Shown here: piece after piece, positions 37,671-49,209 of the stretch
How positions within the stretch are numbered: position 1 is the first letter of the stretch
How the letters are laid out: every line of letters starts with the position of its first letter
Assembly: GCA_964019135.1 (NCBI GenBank)
Contig: OZ025248.1
Coordinates: 48,663,670-48,727,669, forward strand
DNA from: Arenicola marina
Taxonomy: Eukaryota; Annelida; Polychaeta; Arenicolidae
Length of the DNA stretch: 64,000 nt
Direction: 5' to 3'
Notes under the pieces: model-generated
Seen by the model: the letters and a program-made list of their open reading frames with translations, nothing else
Databases searched by the model: none
What the model was told of the DNA's origin: nothing
Program-made: the position numbers and the translations under genes

Positions 37671-39604
37671 AGCACCAATGGCTGGGCCTGTCCCCCTCTA
37701 TGTCCGCGCCGAGACGCAACACGTGGATGACGCATCGTGGGTTGTGATCGATACCGCAAACCCACCCCGCCAGCCCCCAGGCACCGTCCTGGCCGACTAA
37801 GCCGCCGGTTTGATGACGCAGGGCAGGACGAGACACATGCGTGGCTCTACCATAGGAGCAACACACTGTCAACACTGATAATGGATGTCTGTATCGATGG
37901 AACCAATGAATGAATCGGACTGATGGCGGCTTGCAGCGCCTGTTCTGAAGCGACGTCTCTTGTAGTGTGATCCGCGCGGTGCTGGTTGTCTATCGTCGGC
38001 GGCCATGATGGTGCAGAGAGACGCAGCAAATGCAAACACTTCCGGTGTCTGGTACCTGGTGCCCCTGGCCATCAGTTCAGAGTGAGAGTCCATGGACAGA
38101 TCGCCTCTCTCGTCCTGACTCTGCCCATGTCGACTTAATGACTGGCTGACTGACTGTAGCCCAGTCGGTGTCCTTCGTGTGCTTCTCAGCTGCCCATCGA
38201 GTCGTGTCTTCAAGTATCGGGAATATCTCCTCGCACTTTGGCTCCTGTCATTGACTTCACGCCTGCACGCCGGCCGTCTCCCCAGCCGGACCCTGGATAA
38301 CCTTTACATATGGCCGCCAACGGGCTGGTGCCACTCTCTGATGCCCATGATGCCTCTGCACATGGCCCGCAGTGAATATTTATGACAAACAAATTATGAA
38401 CAGATACCAACTCTTCTGTACCACTGTTCAATCCACCAAAAGTTTATAATATCGCATCCAGTGCTTCTTTGATGAGCTTCTCTTGAAAGGCGTGTAACTG
38501 GTTCGACTGATTTCCTTTCGGTGAAGCGCCCCCTATTATCGAGAGTAAACCGCAGATCTCGTTGGCTTTCCGACCACGTGGCTCTGTGGCCTACATAACA
38601 TATAATACACACCCGTCCCGCAGGCACCATGCTGACTGTGTGGCCTTTCTCCAGCTGCAAAGGCTGTCGGCGAGACAAAGCAGAGGACCAAGGCACGTAG
38701 ACGTCGTAGCTAAGAGCTCATGCATTACCTAAGCAAAGTGTGCAATATCATTTTAAGGTTGGGTGCTTGCCTATAGTTGTAGCTTAGCTCTTCATTGGGT
38801 TATTTGCCATCATTTTGCTTCCATGTTGTGGCATTAGGCATAAGTACCATCACGGTTCTTTTCTATTGTGTCCGCATATATCTGTAAAGGATTATTTGCA
38901 ATATTCCAGTGCTTTGGTATCATACATTGAAATGTCGGTGCATACTGAAATACAAATACGCATAATCAGTCATAATGCACGTATTGCGAATCATTTATAT
39001 TAATAGTGTAGCTTAGGAAAGTAAATGGTCTTATATATAAGCACCATAAGAGACGAACCTCAAATGGTTGGTGATAGTTACGTATGATATATCAACGTGT
39101 TATAAAGAGGAACCCCGATTTAACGGCAACGGTGAAAAAATTATATCGAATTATGTTGACTGGTATTATAAATACAGAAAGGTCCTTTCTTTGAGAATGA
39201 CTATATATTAAGGCTGCTGGTTTCATTGTAATTCCCTGTCTGCAATCCTTTTTTCCCTTTTAAGTTGTGTCTTAAAGCCACTAGCTTTCTCTTCTCCACG
39301 CCTCAGTTACTAGTTATGTGTCTAACGCGCGGCTTTGGACTCCTTTGAATCGATATTTTGCCGGTGCTAGGCGGGTACATCTAATCCCTTCCACAGACAA
39401 TGGGTTGGTTGGGATGACGAATATGAGACTGGGGGTCGTTCCCCCTCGTCCCAGGCCGTCAATTCGCCAGCCTCTGCTCGCTATTTGGTGCACCGAGTAT
39501 TTGTTTACGCCCTAGGATGTCATTGATTCCAACATTGCTTTCCCCGATTGCTTAGTAATGATACTTTTTTTTATACTTTTCCATTTGTGCTTATTTTGAG
39601 AGGA

Positions 39605-39850
39605 ATGAAAAATATTGGTCGTATTGGTCTAGTGGTTGGCGTGCCCGACTTCCCCTGCGTGAACACGGCCAGTCTCCTGGCTGCGGTGTGAGGGTTCGTG
39701 CCCCACTGTTTACACCTGGCTATGTTCATGCAGGACGTTGCTCATTTGTTAGCCTTCTGGCATTCTACCTTGAACCATGTGGGAATTGTCACTATAGACT
39801 ACAAGGTGGTTAAAGTGCCCTTTACAATCCAAGCAATCCAGCCAACACAA
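39605..39850 (+). mobile_element. tRNA-derived SINE
   Basis: A-box-like TGGTCTAGTGGTTGGCGTG and B-box-like GGGTTCGTGCCCC about 55 bp apart, the spacing of an internal Pol III promoter. The body is diverged and the 3' end unclear. Confidence 0.6.
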
Positions 39851-39929
39851 TCACGATGGAAAGTGTTTTCTTACTGTTTTTACAATTGATGGATTCTGGT
39901 TTCGACGTGGTACCGTTAGTGTCCAGTAA

Positions 39930-40632
39930 TGTCTGCTAGGGTTGTCCACCTGATCTGCTACACCTCCCACCCAGCTCCCGTCCCCGCCACTGCCTTACGC
40001 CCCCCCCCCGCCATTCTTCCCTGCTCGCCCCCTCACCCCCGCGGCCCCTTGTCTTCTCTGCCCGGCCGCCACGGACCGGCAATGTACGCCAGAAGCGAAG
40101 AATTATGCGTCGCCGCCATCCCTCCCCCACTGTCTGGTTGCCTTGGCAACCTTGAGGGAATGGCCATCTTTTTTGTGCGCTGCCAGACAACGCCGGTCGT
40201 CGGTCCATATGGATGGCCGGGGTGGGTGGGAGTGGGGACAGTGCGCCACTGGGCCGGCTATGATGAAGGAAAGGATTGCGGGAGGAGAGGCGCGGGGGCC
40301 GAAGGGGAGGGGTGAGGATGGGGTGGAGTAAAGCTGACGCAGTATGTATGGCCGTACATCGTCTCGGTGACTGGGTCCCTGGCTCTCTCGGAAGGCTTGG
40401 TGCCCAGGCCTTGCTCTCAGTTTGGAATCTGCGCAAGCGGATTGCATCCTGGCCATTTGGAGTGTCCGGGGCGACGCGGCCATCTTCCACCAGGGTTATG
40501 GCCGTCCCCGCTTGTCGTCCCGCCTCTAGACGCCAGGTACCGTATGGGTCCAGTCGTATCGTCTCCGTAGATGCCACTGGGGAGGGGAAAGTGGCTTCCG
40601 TGGCCTCTCAGCGAGACATCGGCCATGATTAA
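39930..40632. promoter_or_regulatory. GC-rich island upstream of exon 4
   Basis: About 700 bp of high GC with many CpGs and C-runs, containing GGCCATCTT at 40161 and near 40478 (reverse YY1 core). Open frames occur on both strands but none has codon structure or splice sites that join the gene. It is a candidate internal promoter or enhancer by composition only. Confidence 0.25.
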
Positions 40633-41182
40633 TGACGCCGTTGACGCACTTACCGTCGCCGCTTGTGTCCTCCCCAGGACTTGCTCTTGTGTTAATGTTC
40701 TTCAGCCCGTCGTCCTATGCCGTCATATTGTCTTGGGTTGCGTGGCTTGGCAATGACAGAGCGCGTAGTTAAGTAACATCCCGAGTAAGTCGCAGTAAAC
40801 GCCTGGACAACCCCTACTGAAATGTTAACCATTTTAGTTCATTGACCAATATGTGAGAAATTTAGTCTATTTTCGCTTTCTCCGTTCCACTGAGTGTGTT
40901 CGCTTCAATATCTGTAGTATAACTGGTACAGCAACTCAATGAACGACTGAGTAATGATTGGAGTTTGGCTTGAATGTCTTGATGTGTGATGGTTTTTATA
41001 CTTTATTTCATCTTCCAGACTGTCATTTTTTGGGAGGATTGGACATAGCAGTTATAATGGTGGTGAAATTATTAAGTTTCTTCTGTCACCTGATTTGTTG
41101 TTGCCTTATATAATTATGCCTTCGTTATGTTTTACCAATTCATTTGCACGCGATTGTGTTTTCGTTGTAATATCACTTATAG

Positions 41183-41221
41183 GCGATGTCTTACTGGGGA
41201 AGCAGCCTCCCCAGCTCTGTG
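41183..41221 (+). CDS. Map7: Exon 4, MAP7-like: 39-nt exon
   Basis: Acceptor TATCACTTATAG, donor TGTG|GTAAGC. Thirty-nine bases, phase 1 in and out, encoding GDVLLGKQPPQLC (residues 123-135) just before the N-terminal helical domain. It can be skipped without a frameshift. The acceptor pyrimidine tract is weak, which would suit regulated inclusion. The short intron to exon 5 (272 bp) shows nothing else. Identity as a coding exon is supported by phase on both sides, but no family motif falls within it. Confidence 0.68.
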
Positions 41222-41493
41222 GTAAGCAGGCTGAACTGCACACCAAGAGGCACGTGCAGCTGGGGCACGTGTCACCCAATCCCTTGTCATTGTCCCGGGA
41301 TGTTCCTCGTCCCAGGTGATCCTTCATACAAATGTGGCCAAAGACACATTTTTTTCTCGTTTTTCCTTCAAGTGTACGCATTGGCAAGGCTATCTCTCCC
41401 ATCCACTATAAGATGACGGCATTGCATGGGATAATACAATATAAAGGTTACATGTTTTCTCCCCGTTTTTAAAACACTTGACCTTTGACCCAG

Positions 41494-41744
41494 ATGACGT
41501 CACCCTTACAGACCCGGTGAAGGTGAAGGAGCGCGAGGAGCGCATTCGGCAGGCCAAGGAGCGGGCGGCGGGCGAGCGCCTCAAGAAGCTCGAGGAGCTC
41601 CGGGACTCCCAGCGCCGGGCCGACGAGTTCCGGAAGAAACAGGCCGACGACCGGAAGCGGAAGATCCTGGAGCTGCGGCGCCGGGAGGAGGAGCACCGCC
41701 AGACGGTGGAGGAGCGCAGGCGGCGGCTGATGGAAACCGACAAC
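41494..41744 (+). CDS. Map7: Exon 5, MAP7-like: N-terminal microtubule-binding helix
   Basis: Acceptor CCTTTGACCCAG, donor AAC|GTGAGT, phase 1 in, phase 0 out, residues 136-219. After DDVTLTDPVK the sequence is an almost uninterrupted charged helix: KEREERIRQAKERAAGERLK, then KLEELRDSQRRADEFRKKQADD and ELRRREEEHRQTVEERRRRL. This Arg/Glu/Lys pattern matches the N-terminal microtubule-lattice-binding domain of MAP7 and ensconsin. GC at third positions is very high. TGACGTCA occurs in the first codons. The last 30 bases and donor are duplicated 88 bp downstream (donor copy at 41833). Confidence 0.96.
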
Positions 41745-42900
41745 GTGAGTACAGGACGTCGGCTGTAGTGATGGGGTAATGATGGGGTGGGTGAGGGGGG
41801 AACGCAGGCGGCGGCTGATGGAAACCGACAACGTGAGTACAGGACGTCGGCTGTAGTGATGGCGTAATGATGGGGTGGGTGAGGGGGGGGGGGGCGTATC
41901 ATCCGGCCGCTACTGTTAGTGTTATTGGCCATAGAGTGATGCCGATCGTTGTGGTTGCAGGAGCGGAAGCAGGCCATCACCCGGCCGCTACTGTTAGTGT
42001 TATTGGCCATCCATAGAGTGATGCCGATGGTTGTGGTTAGAGGAGCGGAAGCAGGCCATAATCCGGCCGCTACTGTTAGTGTTATTGGCCATAGAGTGAT
42101 GCCGATGGTTGTGAATACAGGAGCGGAAGCAGGCCATCACCCGGATGCTACTGTTAGTGTTATTGGCCATAGAGTGATGCAGATGGTTGTGGTTGCAGGA
42201 GCGGAAGCAGGCCATCACACGGCCGCTACTGTTAGTGTTATTGGCCATAGAGTGATGCCGATGGTTGTAGTTACAGGAGCGGAAGCAGGCCATCACCCGG
42301 CCGCTACTGTTATTGTCATGGGCCATAGAGTGATGCAGATGGTTGTGGTTGCAGGAGTGGAAGCAGGCCATCACCCGGCCGCTACTGTTAGTGTTATTGG
42401 CCATAGAGTGATGCCGATGGTTGTGGTTGCAGGAGCGGAAGCAGGCCATCACCCGGCCGCTACTGTTAGTGTTATTGGCCATAGAGTGATGCCGATGGTT
42501 GTGGTTGCAGGAGCGGAAGCAGGCCATCACCCGGCCGCTACTGTTATTGTCATGGGCCATAGAGTGATGCAGATGGTTGTGGTTACAGGAGCGGAAGCAG
42601 GCCATCACCCGGCCGCTACTGTTAATGTTATTGGCCATAGAGTGATGCAGATGGTTGTGGTTGCAGGAGCGGAAGCAGGCCATCACCCGGCCGCTACTGT
42701 TAATGTTATTGGCCATAGAGTGATGCAGATGGTTGTGGTTGCAGGAGCGGAAGCAGGCCATCACCCGGCCGCTACTGTTAATGTTATTGGCCATAGAGTG
42801 ATGCCGATGGTTGTGGTTGCAGGAGCGGAAGCAGGCCATCACCCGGCCGCTACTTTTTATGTTATTGGCCATAGAGTGATGCAGATGGTTGTGGTTGCAG
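41745..42900 (+). other. Intron 5, built from splice-site duplications
   Basis: Nearly all of this 1,156-bp intron is duplicated exon-edge material. The first 145 bp repeat the end of exon 5 with its donor (offset 88 bp). The remainder is the 78-bp array described separately. A reading frame of over 300 codons crosses the array only because 78 is a multiple of three. Confidence 0.9.
41897..42900 (+). repeat. 78-bp array carrying the exon 6 acceptor, 12 extra copies
   Basis: Each unit contains GTGGTTGCAG|GAGCGGAAGC, i.e. the exon 6 acceptor with its first codons. Copies of the exon-like start lie at 41961, about 42042, 42121, 42199, 42277, 42355, 42433, 42511, 42589, 42667, 42745 and 42823, with the true exon at 42901 (spacing 78). 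Two copies carry a changed acceptor (TTAGAG, ATACAG). Reading from any upstream copy in the exon phase gives ERKQAITRPLLLVLLAIE and then TGA. Confidence 0.96.
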
Positions 42901-43321
42901 GAGCGGAAGCAGGCCATCATCCGGCGGTCGGTGGAGCGGGACGCCAAGCTGCAGGAGATGAAGGGTACCAGGCGCAGCACAAACACAGGTCCTTATGGCT
43001 TCGGTAGTCGAGCCCCTCGCATGGTCGACGGCGTCATGGTCGTGGACCGGGCCAGGCGCTCGGCCTCGCATGCCTGTCTCTCCCGCCCCTCCGCCTCCGT
43101 GGCCGACTACGCCAACCTCTCCGCCGAGGACCCGGGTCCCGGCGGGGCGGCCGACGACGGCTGCCTCTCCCCCCGCGCGCGCGGCGCCGGTACCGCCGAG
43201 GGTAGTAGCTCGGGGGGAGTCGATAGCCACTTACGTGTCCAGCGTAGAGCGGTGTCTGCATGCAATCTGGCTGCGGGCAGACCCCAGCACAGTGCCGCGG
43301 GGCCTGCCGTGTCTAAACAGG
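42901..43321 (+). CDS. Map7: Exon 6, MAP7-like: end of microtubule-binding domain
   Basis: Acceptor GTGGTTGCAG, donor AACAGG|GTATGA, phase 0 in, phase 1 out, residues 220-359. It starts ERKQAIIRRSVERDAKLQEM, the end of the N-terminal helix, then KGTRRSTNTGPYGFGSRAPRM, which corresponds to the FGSSTPRM-like motif directly after the helix in ensconsin/MAP7. The rest is Ser/Ala/Gly/Arg-rich linker (RRSASHACLSRPSASVADYA). An internal GAGG|GTAGTA near 43201 could act as a weaker donor. Its own acceptor and first codons are the seed of the upstream 78-bp array. Confidence 0.92.
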
Positions 43322-43969
43322 GTATGACGCATGCTTCTGGCTTTAATCCTTTATCCTTCAGTTGCAGTTTCCTATTGTTTTTGTGTGTGTGTTTCACCTC
43401 CTGGCCGCGTGAGCAACTTGGTCAAACGTTTATCGTTCAGTTATCGACCGATTTGAGCCCTTGACCTTGACCTAGCGTTCACCTTGTTGTTATTTTACTA
43501 TGACGTCCTACACTGGGTGGCACAAACTTCCATCAGTGAGTTGATTTGGGCACCTCATGCCCTTGGTTTTGTGGGTTGTTTCCGAGCCCAGTTAAAATGT
43601 TTCCTGTCTCAGCGCTGGCTGAATTGTAGTTAAGTTGTCTTCCGGCTTTCAAATCCTTGTTAATGTCCCATTCTGCTAGTATAAGTGGACACTATACTTT
43701 GGGAATTAAGTTAGCGTCTTTATCTGCTGGTTCTCCCTTTTAGTCATGTCCCATCCCTACTTCCCTTCTACAATGCTAAAACGTCCACTGCAGTTACTTC
43801 ATCCGAAGCCGCTGGATCATAAAAATTAATAGTGAGATACTAATTTTTTATAATTCCCGTGCTGCCCCCTTAACCTTCCCAACTGTCAATGTGTTTACTT
43901 ACATAAGTCTTTGCCCTCTTATTCTCGCCTTTCGAGCAGAAGCATGCGACATCCCCGAACGAGGTGTGT

Positions 43970-44208
43970 GTTTGGTTGCTTGTATATTCAGGGCGCTTTA
44001 ACCACTTCCGGTCGTGTCGCATCAGTGGGAGAAGGAAGGGAAGAGCGGAACCTGGGATAACCCCTAACTCTTTTCGAAGAAGGACCTGGGATCTTTATCC
44101 TGCTACCACACAGACCACAACGGGGCTCGAACCACCGATCCACGAGCCGTTAGGCTCTCAGGTGGCCAGAGCGAGCGCTATAACCCACTGAGCTATCGAG
44201 GCGGCCCC
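43970..44208 (-). mobile_element. tRNA-derived SINE (type A), reverse copy
   Basis: Reverse complement of the family at 17798 and 55719: B-box complement GGGGCTCGAACCACC at 44112, A-box complement CCCACTGAGCTA at 44185. AGGTGTGT flanks both sides (43962-43969, 44209-44216), consistent with an 8-bp target duplication. Confidence 0.9.
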
Positions 44209-44299
44209 AGGTGTGTTTTTAGAAGCGCCTGCTAAGCAGATCTCGTGAGTGTAGGGTAAGGACAAAATACTCATTTTAATTTAGCCATTTACTTTCCTC

Positions 44300-44460
44300 G
44301 TTATTGAGTGCGTCTCGGCTATTGTCGAACGTTCTCTGTTAGTCCGGCCCACTCGGCCCCGGTGCGTGGTTCCACCCACACATGTTCGTTTAGGACAAAG
44401 ATGCCAGGTCCTCCCTACCTTGATCCTTCCCATTGTCGCATATGGCACACAAGTACTGAA
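44300..44460 (+). mobile_element. Degenerate SINE (type C)
   Basis: CGGCTATTGTCGAACGTTCTCT, then GGTGCGTGGTTCCACCC and TACCTTGATCCTTCCCATTG follow the order of the element at 30254. Its CCTTGATCCTTCCCATTGTC tail is close to the unit of the 68-bp array in intron 14. Confidence 0.55.
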
Positions 44461-45538
44461 GCCTCCTATTAGGCCAAGGATCAAGCAAACTCCCAGTGGT
44501 CGAGCCTTACTGTTATAGGTCGTATCAAAGCACCGTCTGAAGGCCTCTACCGCAGACAGTCTGCTCATTGGGCTTCCAAGCAGTCACCATGACCCTTGCC
44601 CTGTCATCTGCTCCCTAGTGTGTGGCCAGGCGGTGAAGCACATCTGAAACCACGTAGTCCTGCCATCTTCAGTCTGAGGTTCTGTTAAACAGCGAACCAA
44701 ATTATCGGCGGTCTTTTTGGCCTTCGACATACCTTAGTATTACTTAAATGTTGAGAAAGTCGATCGCTTCATGATCCGATAAGAGATGGCAGGACATACA
44801 TTTCTACTATTAGGTCGATCTTCCATGATAGTAAGTTGTGAAATCTTTGACGGTAGTGAACAGCAATCGTGCGTAATACGTGAGCTATGATGATCCATAC
44901 ATCTTGCTAACATGGAAGAACGGCCATCGTGTATGTTTACTTTGCATTGACTTGGGTTTCTTTGTATTAGTATCTAAACTCTAGAACTGATGTAGATTTT
45001 CAGTAAACCGTTGTCAAGCGGTCGTCTTAGTTACGCTTGTGTATGTGTTAACAATCTACTGACGTTTGTTTGCTTTACATCATTAAGCCTTGGTTGTTGT
45101 CAGCGTATAATAATAGTTTACAACAGTGAATTGCTTATCACCCTGTCTTGTCTGATTAGCATTAATACATTTCGATTTTTATATTACCCGCTCAATTTTG
45201 CTTTTGTTTAATTTGCATAAGGAGCTTGTGTGTAGCGTTGTATTTCGTACTGTCGTATCTTAAGGTAGGGGCCACTTAAACTAATCTCGGTGATTAAAGT
45301 GGAAAGAACAATTATCCTGACATCTACCCCATTTGCTCATGAAAGGCAGTCGTCACTATTTATCTGATGGAAAGATTAGATTTTGGATAGTCATGTGCGC
45401 TGTGGTATCTTGCTGAGGTACATTAGATGGCCCCTACTTGTTGACGATGGTAGATTTATTTCCCAACGTTTGCTTCGCGTACAAGTATAATGTTTGAAAT
45501 GCTTGATTGGAAATGAGTGATAATACCAGCGGCAGCGC

Positions 45539-45611
45539 ATATATATATATATATATGTTTATATAATATAATAATATAATATAATATATATATATATGTA
45601 TTATATTATAT
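45539..45611. repeat. AT microsatellite with palindromic core
   Basis: (AT)n, then TATAATATAATAATATAATA and (TA)n; strongly self-complementary. Confidence 0.9.
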
Positions 45612-46250
45612 TGATGAAATTACGCAAGTCTCCATGATATGGCAATAGACGTATTGTTATATCATATCAATATAATTTGAGTAAAAAAAAAATACAAGAT
45701 TCGCTGGTATGGTTGCCTCAGATCTGAGTCGGCTGGGTTTTTGCTGTGTTTTAATAGTTGTGACTTCATTTTTGACCTGATTTCTCGCGCCATACTTTCT
45801 ACATTGGGAACCTGCTTGGTCTCGAGCGGTTTCTTTGCCCAGTTTAGCGTCCATTTACCCCAATGTTGCCTAAGTCACTTCGATATATCGTTGGCGTCGA
45901 CATCAACTTGACGATTCCATGTCCTTATATGGTAGCGTTTGTACTACGTAGCGCCAGATGGTGGTCAGAAATGGTGAGCAACGTTGAAGGTGAACGTGGA
46001 CCGAGAAGGTCATAGAGTCTGCGCTGTGACTCGTGGCGTTCCAGGTGCGATGTTTGACCTTTCGACCCCTCTAACCCCGCTTGTTGTTGTCTTGCAGTGT
46101 GCCTGGCATGTCTCCTCGGTTAGCTTTTCATGTGTTGTATTTTTTCCCCTCTTTCCGTTTTTTTCCTGGCCTTCTCTTGCCATCCTCCCCCTACCGCCCC
46201 TTAACCACCATGGACGCCCTGCCCATCGCCTCCCCCATCCACTCGTGTAG

Positions 46251-46586
46251 TCGTCCACCTGTCCAACAAACGAGAGCCCCGGATGCGCAGCACTCAGGAG
46301 TTGAGCAGCCGCACGCGGGCGTCCTTGGGGAACGCTTCCCCCTCATCCTCCCGCCCATTCTCCTCCGCGGCCTCCCCTAAGGGCCTGGCGGCCGGGGGGT
46401 CCCCGCGTCTCCGGGGTACCCCGCCCAGACCGCTGTCGGCCTCCACGAGCCAGCTGGCCCGGGGTGGGTTGGCGGACGGAGTCGGGGCCGCTCGCCGCCA
46501 GAGGGCGTCTTCCGGATTCAGCCGCGCGCCCCACGCGGGCAGCTCTCTGCAGGACGCGCGCCGCGACGTCACGGGCCTTGGCTCCG
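46251..46586 (+). CDS. Map7: Exon 7, MAP7-like: Ser/Arg-rich linker
   Basis: Acceptor CCCCCATCCACTCGTGTAG with a good pyrimidine tract, donor CCG|GTAAGA. Length 336 nt, phase 1 in and out, residues 360-471. It encodes VHLSNKREPRMRSTQELSSR, then Ser/Pro/Arg/Gly-rich sequence (SPSSSRPFSSAASPKGLAAG, TPPRPLSASTSQLARGGLAD). Basic, low-complexity linkers with many SP/TP sites follow the N-terminal domain in MAP7 proteins and are typically phosphorylated; that is family knowledge, not seen here. Being symmetric, the exon could be skipped. Confidence 0.88.
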
Positions 46587-48981
46587 GTAAGAGTCCAGCG
46601 GTTACAGCTCCCCGATCCACGCATAGACGTCGGCCCAGAATTTCCCGCCAAAATTTCGATCGGCTGCTTATCGGGAAATTCCATTACGGGATTAATACAA
46701 ATATGGGGCAGTCATTTATTAGGAATAATTTCGACTTTGGTGGCTGATAAATCGAATCTCGTATTCGGAATTGGTCAAGAAATATTGTCATTCAGACCAG
46801 CCTTAACAACGTCAGTTTATGGAAGGCGGGAGGGTGGAATCTGTTGTGTTAGCAGGAAATTCATTAATATTGGCGTGCAAAAGGATCAGAAAAGGAGAGT
46901 TGGTAAATATGCTTTCGTCAAATGTCTTAATTATGGGGAAATGATACTGATTCGATCAATGCTTGATCAAAACAGCAACAACTGAATGGCAAATGACCAG
47001 GTTGTTGCAAGTCCATGCCTAATGAACCTGTTCCCTTGTAAGTACGACAGTGTTTGGCTTGAAACGAAGCTGTTTATTTATTTCTGCTTAGCCCTGAAGA
47101 AGGTCGCAGTTTTTCGTATTTCCTACGAGTGGTCAATGTTGATGATTAAGTTCTTTACTTTCCGTTCATGCTGTGCTGTTTGTGTGCTTGTAGTATTAAA
47201 TGCTTTAATAGATGTTTTTCGAAGCCTAGATCAAGCGTGCATTTTGATAATTACGGCGTGTCTTGTTGGGTTATGTGTGAACTGTGAACGTGCATTTTGC
47301 AGCGAGCGGCACAGCTGTGCCTCTCTCGCCCAAGACCGTACTCGCTGTTGCGCATGCGTGTTGTGCTTGTTTCATCCTTCATGCATCCACGTGTCTTGGG
47401 TCGTTTGGCGATGTACCGAATTCCCGGGGAGGGGCTGCGGCGGAGGGGAGGCAGGCGTGCATGCATGCGAACCCGTGGTTCTAAAGACTAAACACATTTA
47501 TACATACCAGTTATTAATGTCACAAAAGTTATTCTGTTGCAACGTCAATGGCGTTTCTTATCACCTTATTGGATTTTTAAAGTGCTCGCGTTACAGGCAT
47601 AGGTTTCAGTCATTTTGCGTGTGTTTCCATTGTAAAAAAATACCCCATATATGACTTCACGATGGCTTTTAACATATTTAGTTTTCTAATTTTAAGACTT
47701 TTGCTACTAATTTTGTTAAGATTGACTAGGTATTGCTAACCATTAGATCTATGCTTCTCAATCACGATGTAGTTGAGTTTACATTTTAATTCGATTTTGT
47801 ACAATATGCAGATTACTATGTTGCCGTACATTTTCACAATCACTGCTATTTTTTCACGGAGGTGAGGGGCTATGTGCGGAGATGTGCACCGAGGACACTG
47901 TTGGGTTCCTTCATGAATTTACACATAGCGTGCTTCCTAACATTCTGAAGGGACTACTAGGGTTGCGGTATTTCCACTCACGATCTCTGTTTTAAAATTA
48001 ACACTCATTCACCTAAAAGCCTGCCTTGTATCATCCACGTAACAATTATTTTTGTCTGTCCAATATTTTTTTCTGTTTTGGGCCATCTAGTTTTTTTAAT
48101 GTAATAGACCTCGATTAGGACAAATAGAAAACATTGTGACATCGGTTCAGGGAGATATATCTTTTGCCTCCAGATCTAATTGTCCTCTTCCTTTCAATAT
48201 GGCATATTTTCTTCAAAAGATTCAAAGCCATGTAATGAATAATCAGTGCAAGGGTCAAAATGCGGACACGTCTTCCTGTGGCATCACTTGCACATGGCCC
48301 TTCCCTTCTGCGGAAGTGCCCCTTTGTTGTACGCGCCCGTCTCTCGCCCCCCCCCCCCCGTCCGCCCGCCATTACCTGACAGGGGAATGTGAATCTACCG
48401 TGCCCTGGGGGTTTACTGTGAGAGGCAATGGCCGCTGTTCCCACTCCACCCCCCCCCCCCCCTATCCCCACCCCCTTCGTCGTCCACCTCCCGGATCCAT
48501 TGGTCATGTAATCCACTCCCGTTACTCGGATCCACTCTCCCAGATCCACTCGCCCGGATCCCGAGCCATTCCCGTACCCTGTATCCCGGATCCAGTATCC
48601 CGGATCCACTCTCCCGTACCAGGTGACTCAGTCTCCGGATTCAGTCTCCCGAGCCATTCCCGTACCCTGTATCCCGTACCCTGTATCCCGGATCCATTCT
48701 CCCAGATCTACTCTCCCGGATCCACTCTCCTGGATCCAGTTTCCCGGATCCCGAGCCATTCCCGTACCCTGTATCCCTTACCCTGTATCCCGTACCCTGT
48801 ATCCCGTACCCTGTATCCCGGATCCACTCTCCCGTACCAGGTGACTCAGTCTCCGGATTCAGTCTCCCGAGCCATTCCCGTACCCTGTATCCCGTACCCT
48901 GTATCCCGTACCCTGTATCCCGGATCCAGTATCCGGTCTCCCACGCCGTCTGCAGCGTCTTGTCTGGTTATCACTCGGCAG
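46587..48981 (+). other. Intron 7 (2.4 kb)
   Basis: GTAAGA to TATCACTCGGCAG. AT-rich up to about 48300 with no convincing exon; a 222-codon frame at 46986-47654 was considered and rejected. The last 450 bp are a C-rich repeat ending about 45 bp before exon 8. Confidence 0.7.
48520..48935. repeat. CCCGTACCCTGTAT / GGATCCACTCTC compound repeat
   Basis: A 14-bp CCCGTACCCTGTAT unit and GGATCCA(C/G)TCTCCC units alternate, and a larger segment (48602-48690) recurs at 48820-48908, offset 218 bp. The array includes many BamHI-type GGATCC sites. It sits directly upstream of the exon 8 acceptor. Confidence 0.9.
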
Positions 48982-49209
48982 CCATCGCCACCACCCCCGG
49001 TACGCCCGGCACCACCCCCGGTACGCTGGGTACGCCGCCGGGCCGCCGCCCCAAGAGCCGGCAGTCGGACCTGACCCTGTCGAGCGGGGACGGTAGCCCC
49101 GTGCGGCGTCCCCGCCCCCACAGCATCGCGGGCCGGTTGCCTAGCTACGCCTCACCCACCGTCGCCTCCGCCATTCGCACGGGGCGCAGCAGTGAGAAAA
49201 AGGCTTCTG
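48982..49209 (+). CDS. Map7: Exon 8, MAP7-like: Pro/Thr/Gly and basic linker
   Basis: Acceptor ATCACTCGGCAG, donor TCTG|GTAACC. Length 228 nt, phase 1 in and out, residues 472-547. Opens AIATTPGTPGTTPGTLGTPP (an imperfect TPG repeat), then basic RRPKSRQSDLTLSSGDGSPV and RRPRPHSIAGRLPSYASPTV. A better pyrimidine tract precedes an AG at 48955, but that start would enter in phase 2 and does not fit exon 7, so 48982 was chosen. Basic proline-rich linkers can add weak electrostatic microtubule affinity. Confidence 0.82.

Larger units (their letters stand above)
33233..41182 (+). other. Intron 3 (8.0 kb)
   Basis: GTGAGT to ATCACTTATAG. Holds an 18-20 bp array, a 54-bp triplicate, a candidate alternative first exon, a 34-bp minisatellite, a SINE and a GC-rich island, listed separately. 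The stretches 34500-35200, 35600-36500, 36600-37170 and 37680-39600 show no supported gene. Confidence 0.65.
43322..46250 (+). other. Intron 6 (2.9 kb)
   Basis: GTATGA to CCATCCACTCGTGTAG. Contains two SINEs and an AT-rich palindromic microsatellite at 45539-45611. No supported gene in 43322-43960 or 44490-45535. Confidence 0.7.

Noticed and set aside
39936..40577. 213-codon minus-strand and overlapping plus-strand frames
   Set aside because: High GC makes stops rare; no splice sites or motif. Treated as a possible regulatory GC island only.
41949..43007. 352-codon frame encoding repeated VMPMVVVAGAEAGHH
   Set aside because: It crosses the 78-bp intronic array in a frame different from exon 6; it is explained by period 78.
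46098..46118. 21-nt microexon candidate (CTTGCAG|TGTGCC...CTCG|GTTAGC)
   Set aside because: The donor GTTAGC is poor and the encoded VCLACLL is unlike the neighbouring linker.
46986..47654. 222-codon frame in intron 7
   Set aside because: AT-rich, Cys-rich without pattern, no family motif, no flanking promoter or splice sites; taken as chance, though its length is notable.
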